A stretch of 15,368 nucleotides of DNA from Roseiarcus sp052147395 (GTDB lineage: Bacteria > Pseudomonadota > Alphaproteobacteria > Rhizobiales > Beijerinckiaceae): the NCBI GenBank assembly GCA_052147395.1, contig JBKQKS010000001.1, positions 1 through 15,368 on the forward strand, written 5' to 3'. Positions within the stretch are counted from its first letter, which is position 1, and each line of letters opens with the position of its first letter. Positions 1-5,678 of this stretch are shown piece by piece. A model generated the notes under the pieces. The model did not search any database and was not told where the DNA came from. It saw only the letters and a list, made by a program, of their open reading frames with translations. The position numbers and the translations under genes are program-made.

Positions 1-83
1 GGATAACCCATTTTTGGACGAGCTCAGCGAGTGTAAGTAATTGAATTTCTTCATGTGTCTTTCGACAAGATCGCCAAAAACCG

Positions 84-264
84 TTGTAGTGAAGACCAAA
101 TAGACTGGCCGGGGATTCCAATTCGCGAGGGATCGTGTCAAGCGTCCCGCGCAACCGATTCGTTCGTTTTGCTTGCTCGCAGGAACCTCGAATTTCCGGG
201 CTTTCCGCTGTCAATAGGGCGCCGTGCAGGCCCCCCACCGAGAAACGGTCTTGTAGTGAAGACC
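84..264 (+). repeat. 14-bp direct repeat (84-97 and 251-264)
   Basis: TTGTAGTGAAGACC occurs exactly at 84-97 and again at 251-264, 167 bases apart. The second copy forms the right part of a palindrome; the first does not, because the bases before it differ. No function is recognised. It may be chance or the remnant of a duplicated short element. Confidence 0.4.
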
Positions 265-268
265 TTTT
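247..268 (+). terminator. Hairpin with short T-tract, terminator-like
   Basis: GGTCTT (247-252) and AAGACC (259-264) form a perfect 6-bp inverted repeat around the loop GTAGTG, followed at once by TTTT (265-268). This is a weak intrinsic terminator shape for plus-strand transcription. A gene ending left of the window could use it, but none is visible. The T-tract is short and the stem only moderately GC-rich. Confidence 0.3.
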
Positions 269-585
269 GGATCAAGCCGTTGATTTTATTGGCGCGCGAT
301 GCCGAAAAATGGCCCAATCCGCGAAGACGGGCTGGATTGCTTCGCTTCTCTCGCTTTTGACGGCGGTGATTCACACTGATCGGGAACCGCTCTAGCTCGA
401 TGAAGACGTGGGGCCGGAATTCGACGCCGAAACACGGCCGCGACTTGCGGCCCTCTGTCGAGATAGTCAATTCGCCGAGCCGGGGTCTGGGCCATCGACC
501 TCCGGTACAGCTTTGATAGTTGCGGCAAAGATCCCTCGAAACCGGCCGGGACTCGCCGGAAACCTGCTTTCTCGAACCGTCCGCG

Positions 586-2085
586 TCATACGTCCCGCGG
601 CAGCTCGATCGAAAAACACGCGCCGCCGCCGAGACGGCTTTCGACCGCGACGGTTCCCGCGTGCATCTCTACGATGCGCTTGACGATAGCCAGGCCCAGC
701 CCAGCCCCGGTCGATGGGCCCGGCGCGCGATAGAAGCGATCGAAGATGAACGGCAGATGCGCTTCGGCGATGCCTTCGCCATTGTCGCGCACGGTCAGGA
801 CCACGGCGTGGGGAAGCGCCATCACGCCGAGCTGGATGGCGCCGCCGGGCGGCGTATGGCGGATCGCGTTGTCGATCAAATTGTCGAGCGCGCGCTCGAT
901 GAGCGCCATGTCGCCGCGCACACGCGGAATGTCGTCGCCGCGGTCCACGGTGAGGGAGATGCCGTGCTCGCGTGCGGCGACCGCGAATTTCTGCGCGACG
1001 TCCTGGACGAGGTCGGCGAGCGGGAACAGTTCGCGCGCGAGGACGGCGTCGGGCGCGTCGAGCCGGCCGAGCTCGAACAGTTCGTCGGCGAACCTCGTGA
1101 TTTGGTCGAGCTGCTGGATCGTCGTGGCGAGATATTGCGCCCGCTGATCGGCGGAATAGGCTTCGCCCTTCATCGCCAGACTTTCGACATGCGCGCGCGC
1201 CGACGCCAACGGCGCCCGCAGATCGTGCGCGACATTGACGAACAATTCGCGGCGGTTTCGGTCGGTCGCCTCCAATTGGCCGAGCAGCATGCGCATATGG
1301 GCGGCCATATCGCGAAAGAAGCCGGCCACGGCGTCGATTTCGTCGCCCCATCGCGGTTCGGCGCCGATCGGCGGCGGCGGCTCGCGAAAGCCGCTCGACT
1401 CGAACCGCGACATGGCGGCGAGCAGCCTTTTCAGCTTCGCGACCACGTCGACGCGCATGTAGAGCATGGCGGCAAGGCCGGCGAGCGTTCCCACCACGGC
1501 GATCGTCAGGCCGCTGCGGACGAGCCAGTCGGCTTCGATCCGCTTCCCCGCGGCCTCGAACTCGGCGCCGCCGAGGATGACGAACACATAGCCCGCGCTG
1601 TCGTCGGCAGGATCGAGGGGGGCGGCGGAGAACGCCTTTTGCGCTCCCGGCCGTTTCGGATCCGCGGCCAGTATTGGATACACGAAGGCGTTGGCGACGA
1701 AGGCGCGGATGGGCGCGAGATCGACGCGCTGGAGCTTGACTTCGCCCGCCGGCGCCGAAAATGCGGCGATCTCGCCCTGCCCGCCGATGAGGTAGATCTC
1801 GATGTTGGGGTTGATGTTCATGAGCCGGGCGAACGACGCCGAGATTTTCCCATGAGAGTCGGCGCGCGCGAGCCCCTGCGCCCTCAACTCGTCGGCGATG
1901 CGCGAAGCGAGCGGCATGTTGAGCGCTTCCGTCATCGTCAGTTCGAATTCATGGAGCAACTGCGCCTGCAGATGGAACGCGAAAGCGCCGAGCGTGACCA
2001 CGAGCGCAAAAACCACGAGGAAGGTCTTGGTCTGCAGGCCGACGTCGATCTTCATTGTCCGCCCCGCGAAGTCGAGGGCCGTCAT
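586..2085 (-). CDS. Sensor histidine kinase of a two-component system
   Basis: Membrane histidine kinase that should phosphorylate the response regulator encoded just upstream. A first membrane segment (about residues 20-38) and a second (191-210) enclose a sensor region of about 150 residues, presumably periplasmic. A HAMP-like linker follows (about 211-265). The H-box NVAHDLRAPL places the phosphorylated His at about 287. The N-box (DNLIDNAIRHTP, 401-412), G1 (DNGEGI, 434-439), F-box (FDRFYR) and G2 (GAGLGLAIVKRI, 460-471) are all intact, so the kinase looks active. The ATG at 2085 overlaps the regulator's stop codon (ATGA), implying translational coupling; Met11 at 2055 is an alternative start. 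The sensor region resembles no ligand-binding domain I can name, so the signal is unknown. At 499 residues it is a normal length. Confidence 0.93.
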   Translation of the reverse strand: MTALDFAGRTMKIDVGLQTKTFLVVFALVVTLGAFAFHLQAQLLHEFELTMTEALNMPLASRIADELRAQGLARADSHGKISASFARLMNINPNIEIYLIGGQGEIAAFSAPAGEVKLQRVDLAPIRAFVANAFVYPILAADPKRPGAQKAFSAAPLDPADDSAGYVFVILGGAEFEAAGKRIEADWLVRSGLTIAVVGTLAGLAAMLYMRVDVVAKLKRLLAAMSRFESSGFREPPPPIGAEPRWGDEIDAVAGFFRDMAAHMRMLLGQLEATDRNRRELFVNVAHDLRAPLASARAHVESLAMKGEAYSADQRAQYLATTIQQLDQITRFADELFELGRLDAPDAVLARELFPLADLVQDVAQKFAVAAREHGISLTVDRGDDIPRVRGDMALIERALDNLIDNAIRHTPPGGAIQLGVMALPHAVVLTVRDNGEGIAEAHLPFIFDRFYRAPGPSTGAGLGLAIVKRIVEMHAGTVAVESRLGGGACFSIELPRDV

Positions 2086-2804
2086 GCGCCCGCCGCCGGC
2101 GGCGTCCGCGCGTCGTCGACGAACTTGTAACCGACGCCCCAGACCGTCCGCACGTAATGGGGTTTGGCCGGATCGGGCTCGATCTTGTTGCGCAGCCGGT
2201 TGATGTGGGCGTTCAAGGTGTTCTCATAGCCGGAATGTTTGTAGCCCCAGACCGCCTCCAACAATTGCGCGCGCGTCGAAACGCGCCCCGGATCGCTCGC
2301 CAGATAATGCAGCAGGTCGAACTCCAACGGCGTCAGTTCGACTTCGCGGCCGCCGATCCAAACGGCCCGGCTGGTCGGATCGATGGTCATGGCGCCGGCG
2401 CGGAGGGTTGCGGCGCGCGCCGGCGCCAGGCGTTCGGGATATAGCCGGCGCAGCTGCGCCTTGACGCGAGCGACCAGTTCTCGAATGCTGAACGGCTTGG
2501 TGACGTAGTCATCGGCGCCGCTCTCGAGCCCTTCGACACGATCGTATTCGCTGGCTCGCGCCGTCAACATGACGATGCGCGTGTTCGGACTGAGCGCGCG
2601 CAGTTGGCGGCAGACTTCGAGGCCGCTCGAGTCGGGCAGCATGACATCCAACACCGCGACGTCGAAAGGCCCCTTTGCCGCGGCGGCGAGGCCGGCGGCC
2701 CCGTTGCCCGCCGTCGTCGTCAGGCAGTCGATGTCGGCGAGGTGCAATTTGATCAGCTCCGCGATGTCGAGTTGATCCTCGATTACGAGAACGCTGTGCG
2801 GCAT
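2082..2804 (-). CDS. OmpR/PhoB-family response regulator
   Basis: DNA-binding response regulator, first gene of the two-component operon. Counting from the longer possible start at 2819, the receiver domain has acidic residues E14/D15, the phospho-acceptor D58 in VLDVMLP, T86 and K108 (TKPF), all expected for a working receiver. The C-terminal half is a winged helix of the OmpR type, with LTPLEFDLLHYLA, then NTLNAHINRLRNKIE and the end motif VRTVWGVGYKF. I prefer the ATG at 2804 because a G-rich stretch lies about 8 bases before it and the protein then begins MPHSVLVIEDQ; the ATG at 2819 adds five residues and has no visible ribosome binding site. The stop overlaps the kinase start by four bases. 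Targets are unknown, but tandem repeats upstream of the gene suggest autoregulation. Confidence 0.93.
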   Translation of the reverse strand: MPHSVLVIEDQLDIAELIKLHLADIDCLTTTAGNGAAGLAAAAKGPFDVAVLDVMLPDSSGLEVCRQLRALSPNTRIVMLTARASEYDRVEGLESGADDYVTKPFSIRELVARVKAQLRRLYPERLAPARAATLRAGAMTIDPTSRAVWIGGREVELTPLEFDLLHYLASDPGRVSTRAQLLEAVWGYKHSGYENTLNAHINRLRNKIEPDPAKPHYVRTVWGVGYKFVDDARTPPAAGA

Positions 2805-2866
2805 GCCGTGACCCCCCATGAACGCAGCCGGCCGCCTCGGCGTTCTGCGGCGCAGTCGGCCTTCAT

Positions 2867-2896
2867 TTTATAACGAAACGCACAAACGTTTATTAA
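2867..2896 (-). promoter_or_regulatory. Candidate sigma-70-like promoter for the two-component operon
   Basis: On the minus strand TTAATA (2896-2891) and TATAAA (2872-2867) are separated by 18 bases, in an A/T-rich pocket that stands out from the GC-rich surroundings. They lie about 65 bases before the preferred regulator start. The -10 is good and the -35 is poor, which fits a promoter that needs an activator. Confidence 0.35.
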
Positions 2897-2933
2897 ATTT
2901 CTCTAACGATTCTTGCCGTACAGCTTCAATGTG

Positions 2934-2950
2934 ACACTGAATCACACTGA
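2934..2950. promoter_or_regulatory. Tandem ACACTGA repeats, possible OmpR-type operator
   Basis: ACACTGA occurs at 2934-2940 and 2944-2950, a spacing of 10 bases from start to start, close to one helical turn. Regulators of the OmpR family commonly bind such tandem half-sites as head-to-tail dimers. The site lies about 40 bases upstream of the candidate -35 of the regulator operon, a usual place for an activator. The flanking TGAATCACACTGAT (2938-2951) recurs with one mismatch at 367-380. Binding by this regulator is inferred. Confidence 0.35.
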
Positions 2951-3080
2951 TAAAGCAGGATTTATCTTCGGGCCGAGAATCGTTGGAAGCTGCCGCCGGC
3001 CGGGTTGCCGGAGAACAATGGTCTTTCTATACATGTTCCAGTTTCAAATCTCGCAACTGCAATTGTTAGTCAAAACTAGG

Positions 3081-3106
3081 ATAACCCGGCTATGTTGGCA
3101 AACGCC
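3081..3106 (+). promoter_or_regulatory. Weak candidate ECF-type promoter before the sigma gene
   Basis: ATAACC (3081-3086), a 16-base spacer and CGCC (3103-3106) match the spacing of the two stronger GTAACn-N16-CGwA sites in this window, but the -10 fits poorly. If used, it would give an untranslated leader of about 260 bases before the sigma factor start. It is reported only because ECF genes are often self-activated. Confidence 0.2.
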
Positions 3107-3375
3107 AAGTCAGGCGAGGCGGGGAATACTGTAATATCACGCTGGCGATCCGGTTGCGCGGGGATGCGGGCGACCATCGGCGAGCCCAGGGACCTCGCGC
3201 GCGGCTTCAGCGTCTCGCTTGCCGACTTTCGCGCTCGACCGCTCGGGCGGCCCCGCCGTTGCGGGCCGACGCCGACTCTCCGACTGGGGATCTGCATGCG
3301 GGTCGAACGGATGTGCGGCATGTCATTCTCCGCCGACGTCGCGCATTCTCGTTTCGCGCCCAGCGGCTCGGACCA

Positions 3376-3966
3376 ATGACCCCGGATCCGGGCGGCGGAC
3401 CGCAACCGTGGCGGGACGCCGAGGCGGGACCGTCGGGCCGGTCGCGCGATCGCGACCTCTCGAGCCTGATGCGCAAGGCGCTGGAGGGCGACGAAAGGGC
3501 CTATCGCCTCGCAATCCGCGACATCGCCGAACTGGCGCGCCGCGTGGCATGGAGTCTGTTGCGCCGCGCGGGATTCGATCGATCCGAGGTCGATGACATC
3601 GTCCAGGAGACGCTGCTCGCCTTCCACGTCCATCGCTTCGAGTGGGATGGCCGGCTGAAAGCCGAGCCCTGGGTCGCCTCGATAGCACGCTACAAGACCA
3701 TCGACGCCCTGCGCAAGGCGCGGGTGCGCGAGTTCGTCCCGCTCGACGAGACGAGGCTGACGGCGCCCGAGAGCGAAAACCCAGCAACCAGGCTGGATCT
3801 GGAACGCCTGATCGCGGCGCTGCGCCCGCGCGAGCGGGAGCTGGTGCGCAGCGTACTGCTGCAGGGCTATTCCGTGACCGACGCCGCGGCGCGCATGAGC
3901 ATGTCGAATGTCGCGGTGCGCGTCGCGTTGCATCGCGCCATGCGCGCCATGGCGGCGGCGCGCTGA
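3376..3966 (+). CDS. ECF-type RNA polymerase sigma factor
   Basis: Alternative sigma factor of 196 residues that should direct RNA polymerase to a small stress or envelope regulon. Region 2 covers about residues 31-118, with VDDIVQETLLAFH for core binding and -10 recognition followed by PWVASIARYKTIDALRK. Region 4 covers about 142-192, with the helix-turn-helix in SVTDAAARMSMSNVAVRVALHRA. The IARYKxID block resembles the SigF-like group of alphaproteobacteria, usually paired with a membrane anti-sigma of the NrsF (DUF1109) type; no such gene follows here. I chose the ATG at 3376 because the open frame upstream of it is Arg-rich and unlike protein, and MTPDPGGG begins a normal disordered N-terminus. 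No strong ribosome binding site is visible. Class and start are likely but unproven. Confidence 0.88.
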   Translation: MTPDPGGGPQPWRDAEAGPSGRSRDRDLSSLMRKALEGDERAYRLAIRDIAELARRVAWSLLRRAGFDRSEVDDIVQETLLAFHVHRFEWDGRLKAEPWVASIARYKTIDALRKARVREFVPLDETRLTAPESENPATRLDLERLIAALRPRERELVRSVLLQGYSVTDAAARMSMSNVAVRVALHRAMRAMAAAR

Positions 3967-4296
3967 CTAGCGGGGCGCCGCGACTCGCCGGTCCCTCGGA
4001 GGCGCTCGAGGACGCCGACGACGGCGCCTCGCGCGGACGCGGGCTAGCCGCCGCCGAAAGCGAGCGTTTCGAGAGAGGGACTCACGAGCGCGCTGACGAT
4101 TCCCATTGGATCGATCCACAAACGCCCTGCAATGTCCGCTTCGCCCCGCCAAGGTGGCCGTGAGCGAACAAACATCGAATTGCGTTCGTTCGCCCTGTCT
4201 CGAACGCCCGACACGAGTTCGAATCGAGCGCGTCGGCGCCGTCGAGCGGCGCGCCGCCGCGAGACTTTCGTGAGAAAAACGTAAGAATTGATCAGC
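3967..4296. other. Gap after the sigma gene; two inverted repeats
   Basis: No gene is supported here; in particular there is no open frame with the membrane segments expected of an NrsF-type anti-sigma. GAGGCGC (3999-4005) and GCGCCTC (4024-4030) form a 7-bp inverted repeat with an 18-base loop, possibly a factor-dependent terminator for the sigma gene. GCGAACAAAC (4164-4173) and GTTCGTTCGC (4184-4193) pair at nine of ten positions around a 10-base loop and could be an operator or a hairpin. Confidence 0.4.
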
Positions 4297-4322
4297 GTAA
4301 CGCTGCGGCGTCCCAAGCCGAA
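4297..4322 (+). promoter_or_regulatory. Candidate ECF promoter GTAACG-N16-CGAA
   Basis: GTAACG (4297-4302) and CGAA (4319-4322) are separated by exactly 16 bases, about 105 bases before the start of the small exported protein. From memory, Caulobacter SigF promoters read GTAACC-N16-CGAA, so this differs at one defined position. A second site with the same spacing and the same CGGCG in the spacer precedes the sugar operon at 8066-8091. The neighbouring ECF gene is the obvious candidate activator. Confidence 0.5.
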
Positions 4323-4426
4323 ATCGCTAGTGTCTCGCGCGATGTAGCGCGCGACGCCGCATATGGCGGAACGATCGGCGCATTGCGCATCGGGCGTAAT
4401 TGGCCTTCCGCCTCGAGGAGCGAAGC

Positions 4427-4693
4427 ATGAAGTCACAATTGCTTGCCGTCGCAGTCGCCATCGGGCTCGTCGGAATGTCGTCCTCCGCGTTCGCGGTGGG
4501 CGGCAAGGAGAACCAACCCATGCCTCCCGTGTTCGGGCCCGTCGTCGAGATGGAAGTGAGCGGCCACATGATGCACTTGCAAATGATCGAGGACGCCAAC
4601 GGCGGCCAGTGGGTTGTGATGAGCCGCGCGGACGCCGAACAACTCCTAGGCGAGTCGCTCGGCAAGACCAAATTCACCAAGTTCCTCCCCTGA
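4427..4693 (+). CDS. Small exported Met/His-containing protein of unknown function
   Basis: An 88-residue protein I do not recognise. Residues 1-23 are a clear Sec signal peptide: Lys2, a hydrophobic core, then SSSAFA, with probable cleavage after Ala23, leaving about 65 residues in the periplasm or outside. The mature part has no Cys, so it is neither a lipoprotein nor a Cys-based metal binder. It has six Met and two His, and HMMHLQM at 47-53 could bind copper or another soft metal; that is inference. A hydrophobic QWVVMSRADAEQLLGESLG follows, and the C-terminus is basic. The ATG at 4427 is chosen over one 27 bases upstream because GAGGAG lies just before it and the signal peptide then starts correctly. 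A candidate ECF promoter lies upstream and a strong hairpin follows the stop, so it is probably a single-gene unit. Confidence 0.8.
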   Translation: MKSQLLAVAVAIGLVGMSSSAFAVGGKENQPMPPVFGPVVEMEVSGHMMHLQMIEDANGGQWVVMSRADAEQLLGESLGKTKFTKFLP

Positions 4694-4704
4694 GCGGAGT
4701 CCGA

Positions 4705-4739
4705 TCCGATCGTCTCGCCTTCGCGGCGAGGCGGTCGGA
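4705..4739 (+). terminator. Strong 15-bp stem-loop after the small exported protein gene
   Basis: Bases 4705-4719 pair with 4725-4739 without interruption: 15 pairs, two of them G-U in RNA, around the five-base loop TTCGC. It begins 12 bases after the stop codon. There is no T-tract, so it may act with a factor, or protect the 3' end of the message, instead of acting as a classical intrinsic terminator. Confidence 0.6.
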
Positions 4740-4954
4740 GCGGGCGACGTTGGATCTCCGTTGGCGCTGAAGTCGGCTGCAACAATCCGCGCAGAGATGA
4801 CGGCGACAGACCCAACAATTCCTGTTCCGGCTCATCACACAGGACCGTGGCGGGCAAGACTCGGAGACCGATTTGCCGTCGAAGCGGCCGAATGAAAATG
4901 GTCGGCGATCGATCGTGCAACGAGGCCGCGGGACGTAACTCGCGCTTCGGACGC

Positions 4955-5296
4955 TCATCGATCGCCGGCCGCGCCCAAAAGGATGGAATCCGCCCGAAAG
5001 CGTGGCGCGAGCAGGTTACGGTTACGCAATAGCAATCGGCGATGGCGCTGAGACGACGAGCGCTCGGGAGCCCCGAGCCAGGGCGACATTCGGGTTGCGA
5101 TCATTCGCGGCGCCGGCGTCGCGGATGAGGGCTGCGGCCGGCTCTCGCCCGTGTGAACGGAGTCGGCGCGGATGATTGCGAGGACGAAGGGCCGAAAGGA
5201 GGCGAAGTTGATTGCAATCTTCTCACATCCAAGAGCGATCCGCTCGACTTTGCCGTTCGTGATTTCGATATGCCCACGCTCTGCCTGACGGATCAT
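4955..5296 (-). CDS. Doubtful hypothetical ORF, 113 residues
   Basis: An open frame from the ATG at 5296, preceded on the minus strand by GGAGG with an 8-base spacer, which is a near-ideal ribosome binding site. The first 50 residues have a balanced, protein-like composition (for example ITNGKVERIALGCEKIAINF), while the last 50 are Arg- and Ser-rich and look random. No family is recognised and no membrane segment or signal peptide is seen. Its start overlaps the stop of a second ORF (5293-5553) as ATGA. It could be a real small gene, a decaying one or chance. Confidence 0.25.
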   Translation of the reverse strand: MIRQAERGHIEITNGKVERIALGCEKIAINFASFRPFVLAIIRADSVHTGESRPQPSSATPAPRMIATRMSPWLGAPERSSSQRHRRLLLRNRNLLAPRFRADSILLGAAGDR

Positions 5297-5553
5297 CGGA
5301 AAGACCTCCGGTTCGGCTCCAGCGTTGGAACGACAGGGACCGGCCGGAAACGACCCGCGGGCGCGTGCAGCTCGGCGAAGGGCCCCGGGGTGGCGTTCTC
5401 GCTCGGCGAGCGCGGCGCGCAAATAAAGATTGAGAGCTGGCCGAAATCGTCGGGAATTTCGGATCGTCGCCGGCTTCGACGCGACTCGGCGGGCAAGCCA
5501 TCGAAATTAGTCTTCACAGGGATATGCTCGGTATAGCCGCCGCGCGGCCTCAC
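5293..5553 (-). CDS. Doubtful hypothetical ORF, 86 residues, GTG start
   Basis: An open frame from a GTG at 5553 to a TGA that overlaps the ATG of the next minus-strand ORF by four bases. Its composition is fairly protein-like and not dominated by Arg and Ser, but I recognise no family and the ribosome binding site is weak. The ATGA overlap is the main reason to list it. Confidence 0.18.
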   Translation of the reverse strand: MRPRGGYTEHIPVKTNFDGLPAESRRSRRRSEIPDDFGQLSIFICAPRSPSENATPGPFAELHAPAGRFRPVPVVPTLEPNRRSFR

Positions 5554-5594
5554 GCGGCTCTCGATCTACCGCCCCCGTTCGCTCGAGCCGCCGA

Positions 5595-5653
5595 CATCTG
5601 CGCGCGCATGATTGCGCGAGATGTCTGGTTCGCTTAACCTTTCGCGCCAGACA
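5595..5653. promoter_or_regulatory. Two inverted repeats before the DoxX-NDH start
   Basis: CATCTGCGCGC (5595-5605) pairs with GCGCGAGATG (5614-5623) with one bulged G and an 8-base loop. Immediately after it, TGTCTGG (5622-5628) and CCAGACA (5647-5653) form a perfect 7-bp inverted repeat with an 18-base spacer, ending 26 bases before the ATG. The second has the shape of an operator for a dimeric repressor or of a leader hairpin. No promoter is clear; TTAACC at 5634-5639 has no matching CGwA 16 bases on. Confidence 0.35.
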
Positions 5654-5678
5654 GCGGGCAAAACGCCGGGAACTGAGT

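Larger units (their letters stand above)
1..585. other. Left flank with no convincing gene
   Basis: I see no ORF here with a recognisable product or believable composition. Short ORFs exist on both strands but are rich in Arg, Ser and Pro, as expected of chance reading of GC-rich DNA. The first 110 bases are richer in A/T than the rest. The stretch holds a palindromic hairpin followed by four T (247-268), a 14-base direct repeat TTGTAGTGAAGACC at 84-97 and 251-264, and the sequence TGATTCACACTGAT at 367-380, which nearly matches one upstream of the response regulator gene. It probably separates the leftward kinase gene from something beyond the left edge. Confidence 0.5.
4740..5678. other. 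Long gap upstream of the DoxX-NDH fusion
   Basis: About 940 bases without a confident gene. It holds two doubtful overlapping minus-strand ORFs (4955-5553), a tandem GGTTACGGTTAC at 5014-5025, a perfect 7-bp hairpin with a 3-base loop at 5062-5078, and two hairpins just before the fusion gene (5595-5623 and 5622-5653). The length is unusual in such a compact window. Decayed genes or an unrecognised RNA are both possible. Confidence 0.4.

Noticed and set aside
1..9. GGATAACCC at the window start, also at 3079-3087
   Set aside because: A nine-base repeat alone is weak, and the first copy has no matching -10 at N16.
520..2130. Long plus-strand ORF (536 codons) opposite the histidine kinase
   Set aside because: Antisense shadow of the kinase, rich in Arg, Glu, His and Asp; the minus-strand frame has every kinase motif.
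3154..3375. 74-residue N-terminal extension of the sigma factor in the same frame
   Set aside because: Very Arg-rich, unlike any ECF N-terminus; the ATG at 3376 gives the usual length.
3092..3379. A 95-codon plus-strand ORF whose stop overlaps the sigma factor start as ATGA
   Set aside because: The overlap is tempting, but the product is Arg/Gly/Ser-rich, has no recognisable feature or ribosome binding site, and its start would lie inside the only promoter-like sequence.
4215..4225. GAGTTCGAATC resembling a tRNA T-loop
   Set aside because: No acceptor, D or anticodon stem can be built around it.
5014..5025. Tandem GGTTACGGTTAC, i.e. GTAACC twice on the minus strand
   Set aside because: Matches the -35 of SigF-like promoters, but no CGAA/CGTA lies 16 bases on for either copy and no credible gene follows on that strand.
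5062..5078. Perfect 7-bp hairpin with 3-base loop
   Set aside because: No T-tract and no upstream gene to terminate; GC-rich DNA gives such hairpins often.
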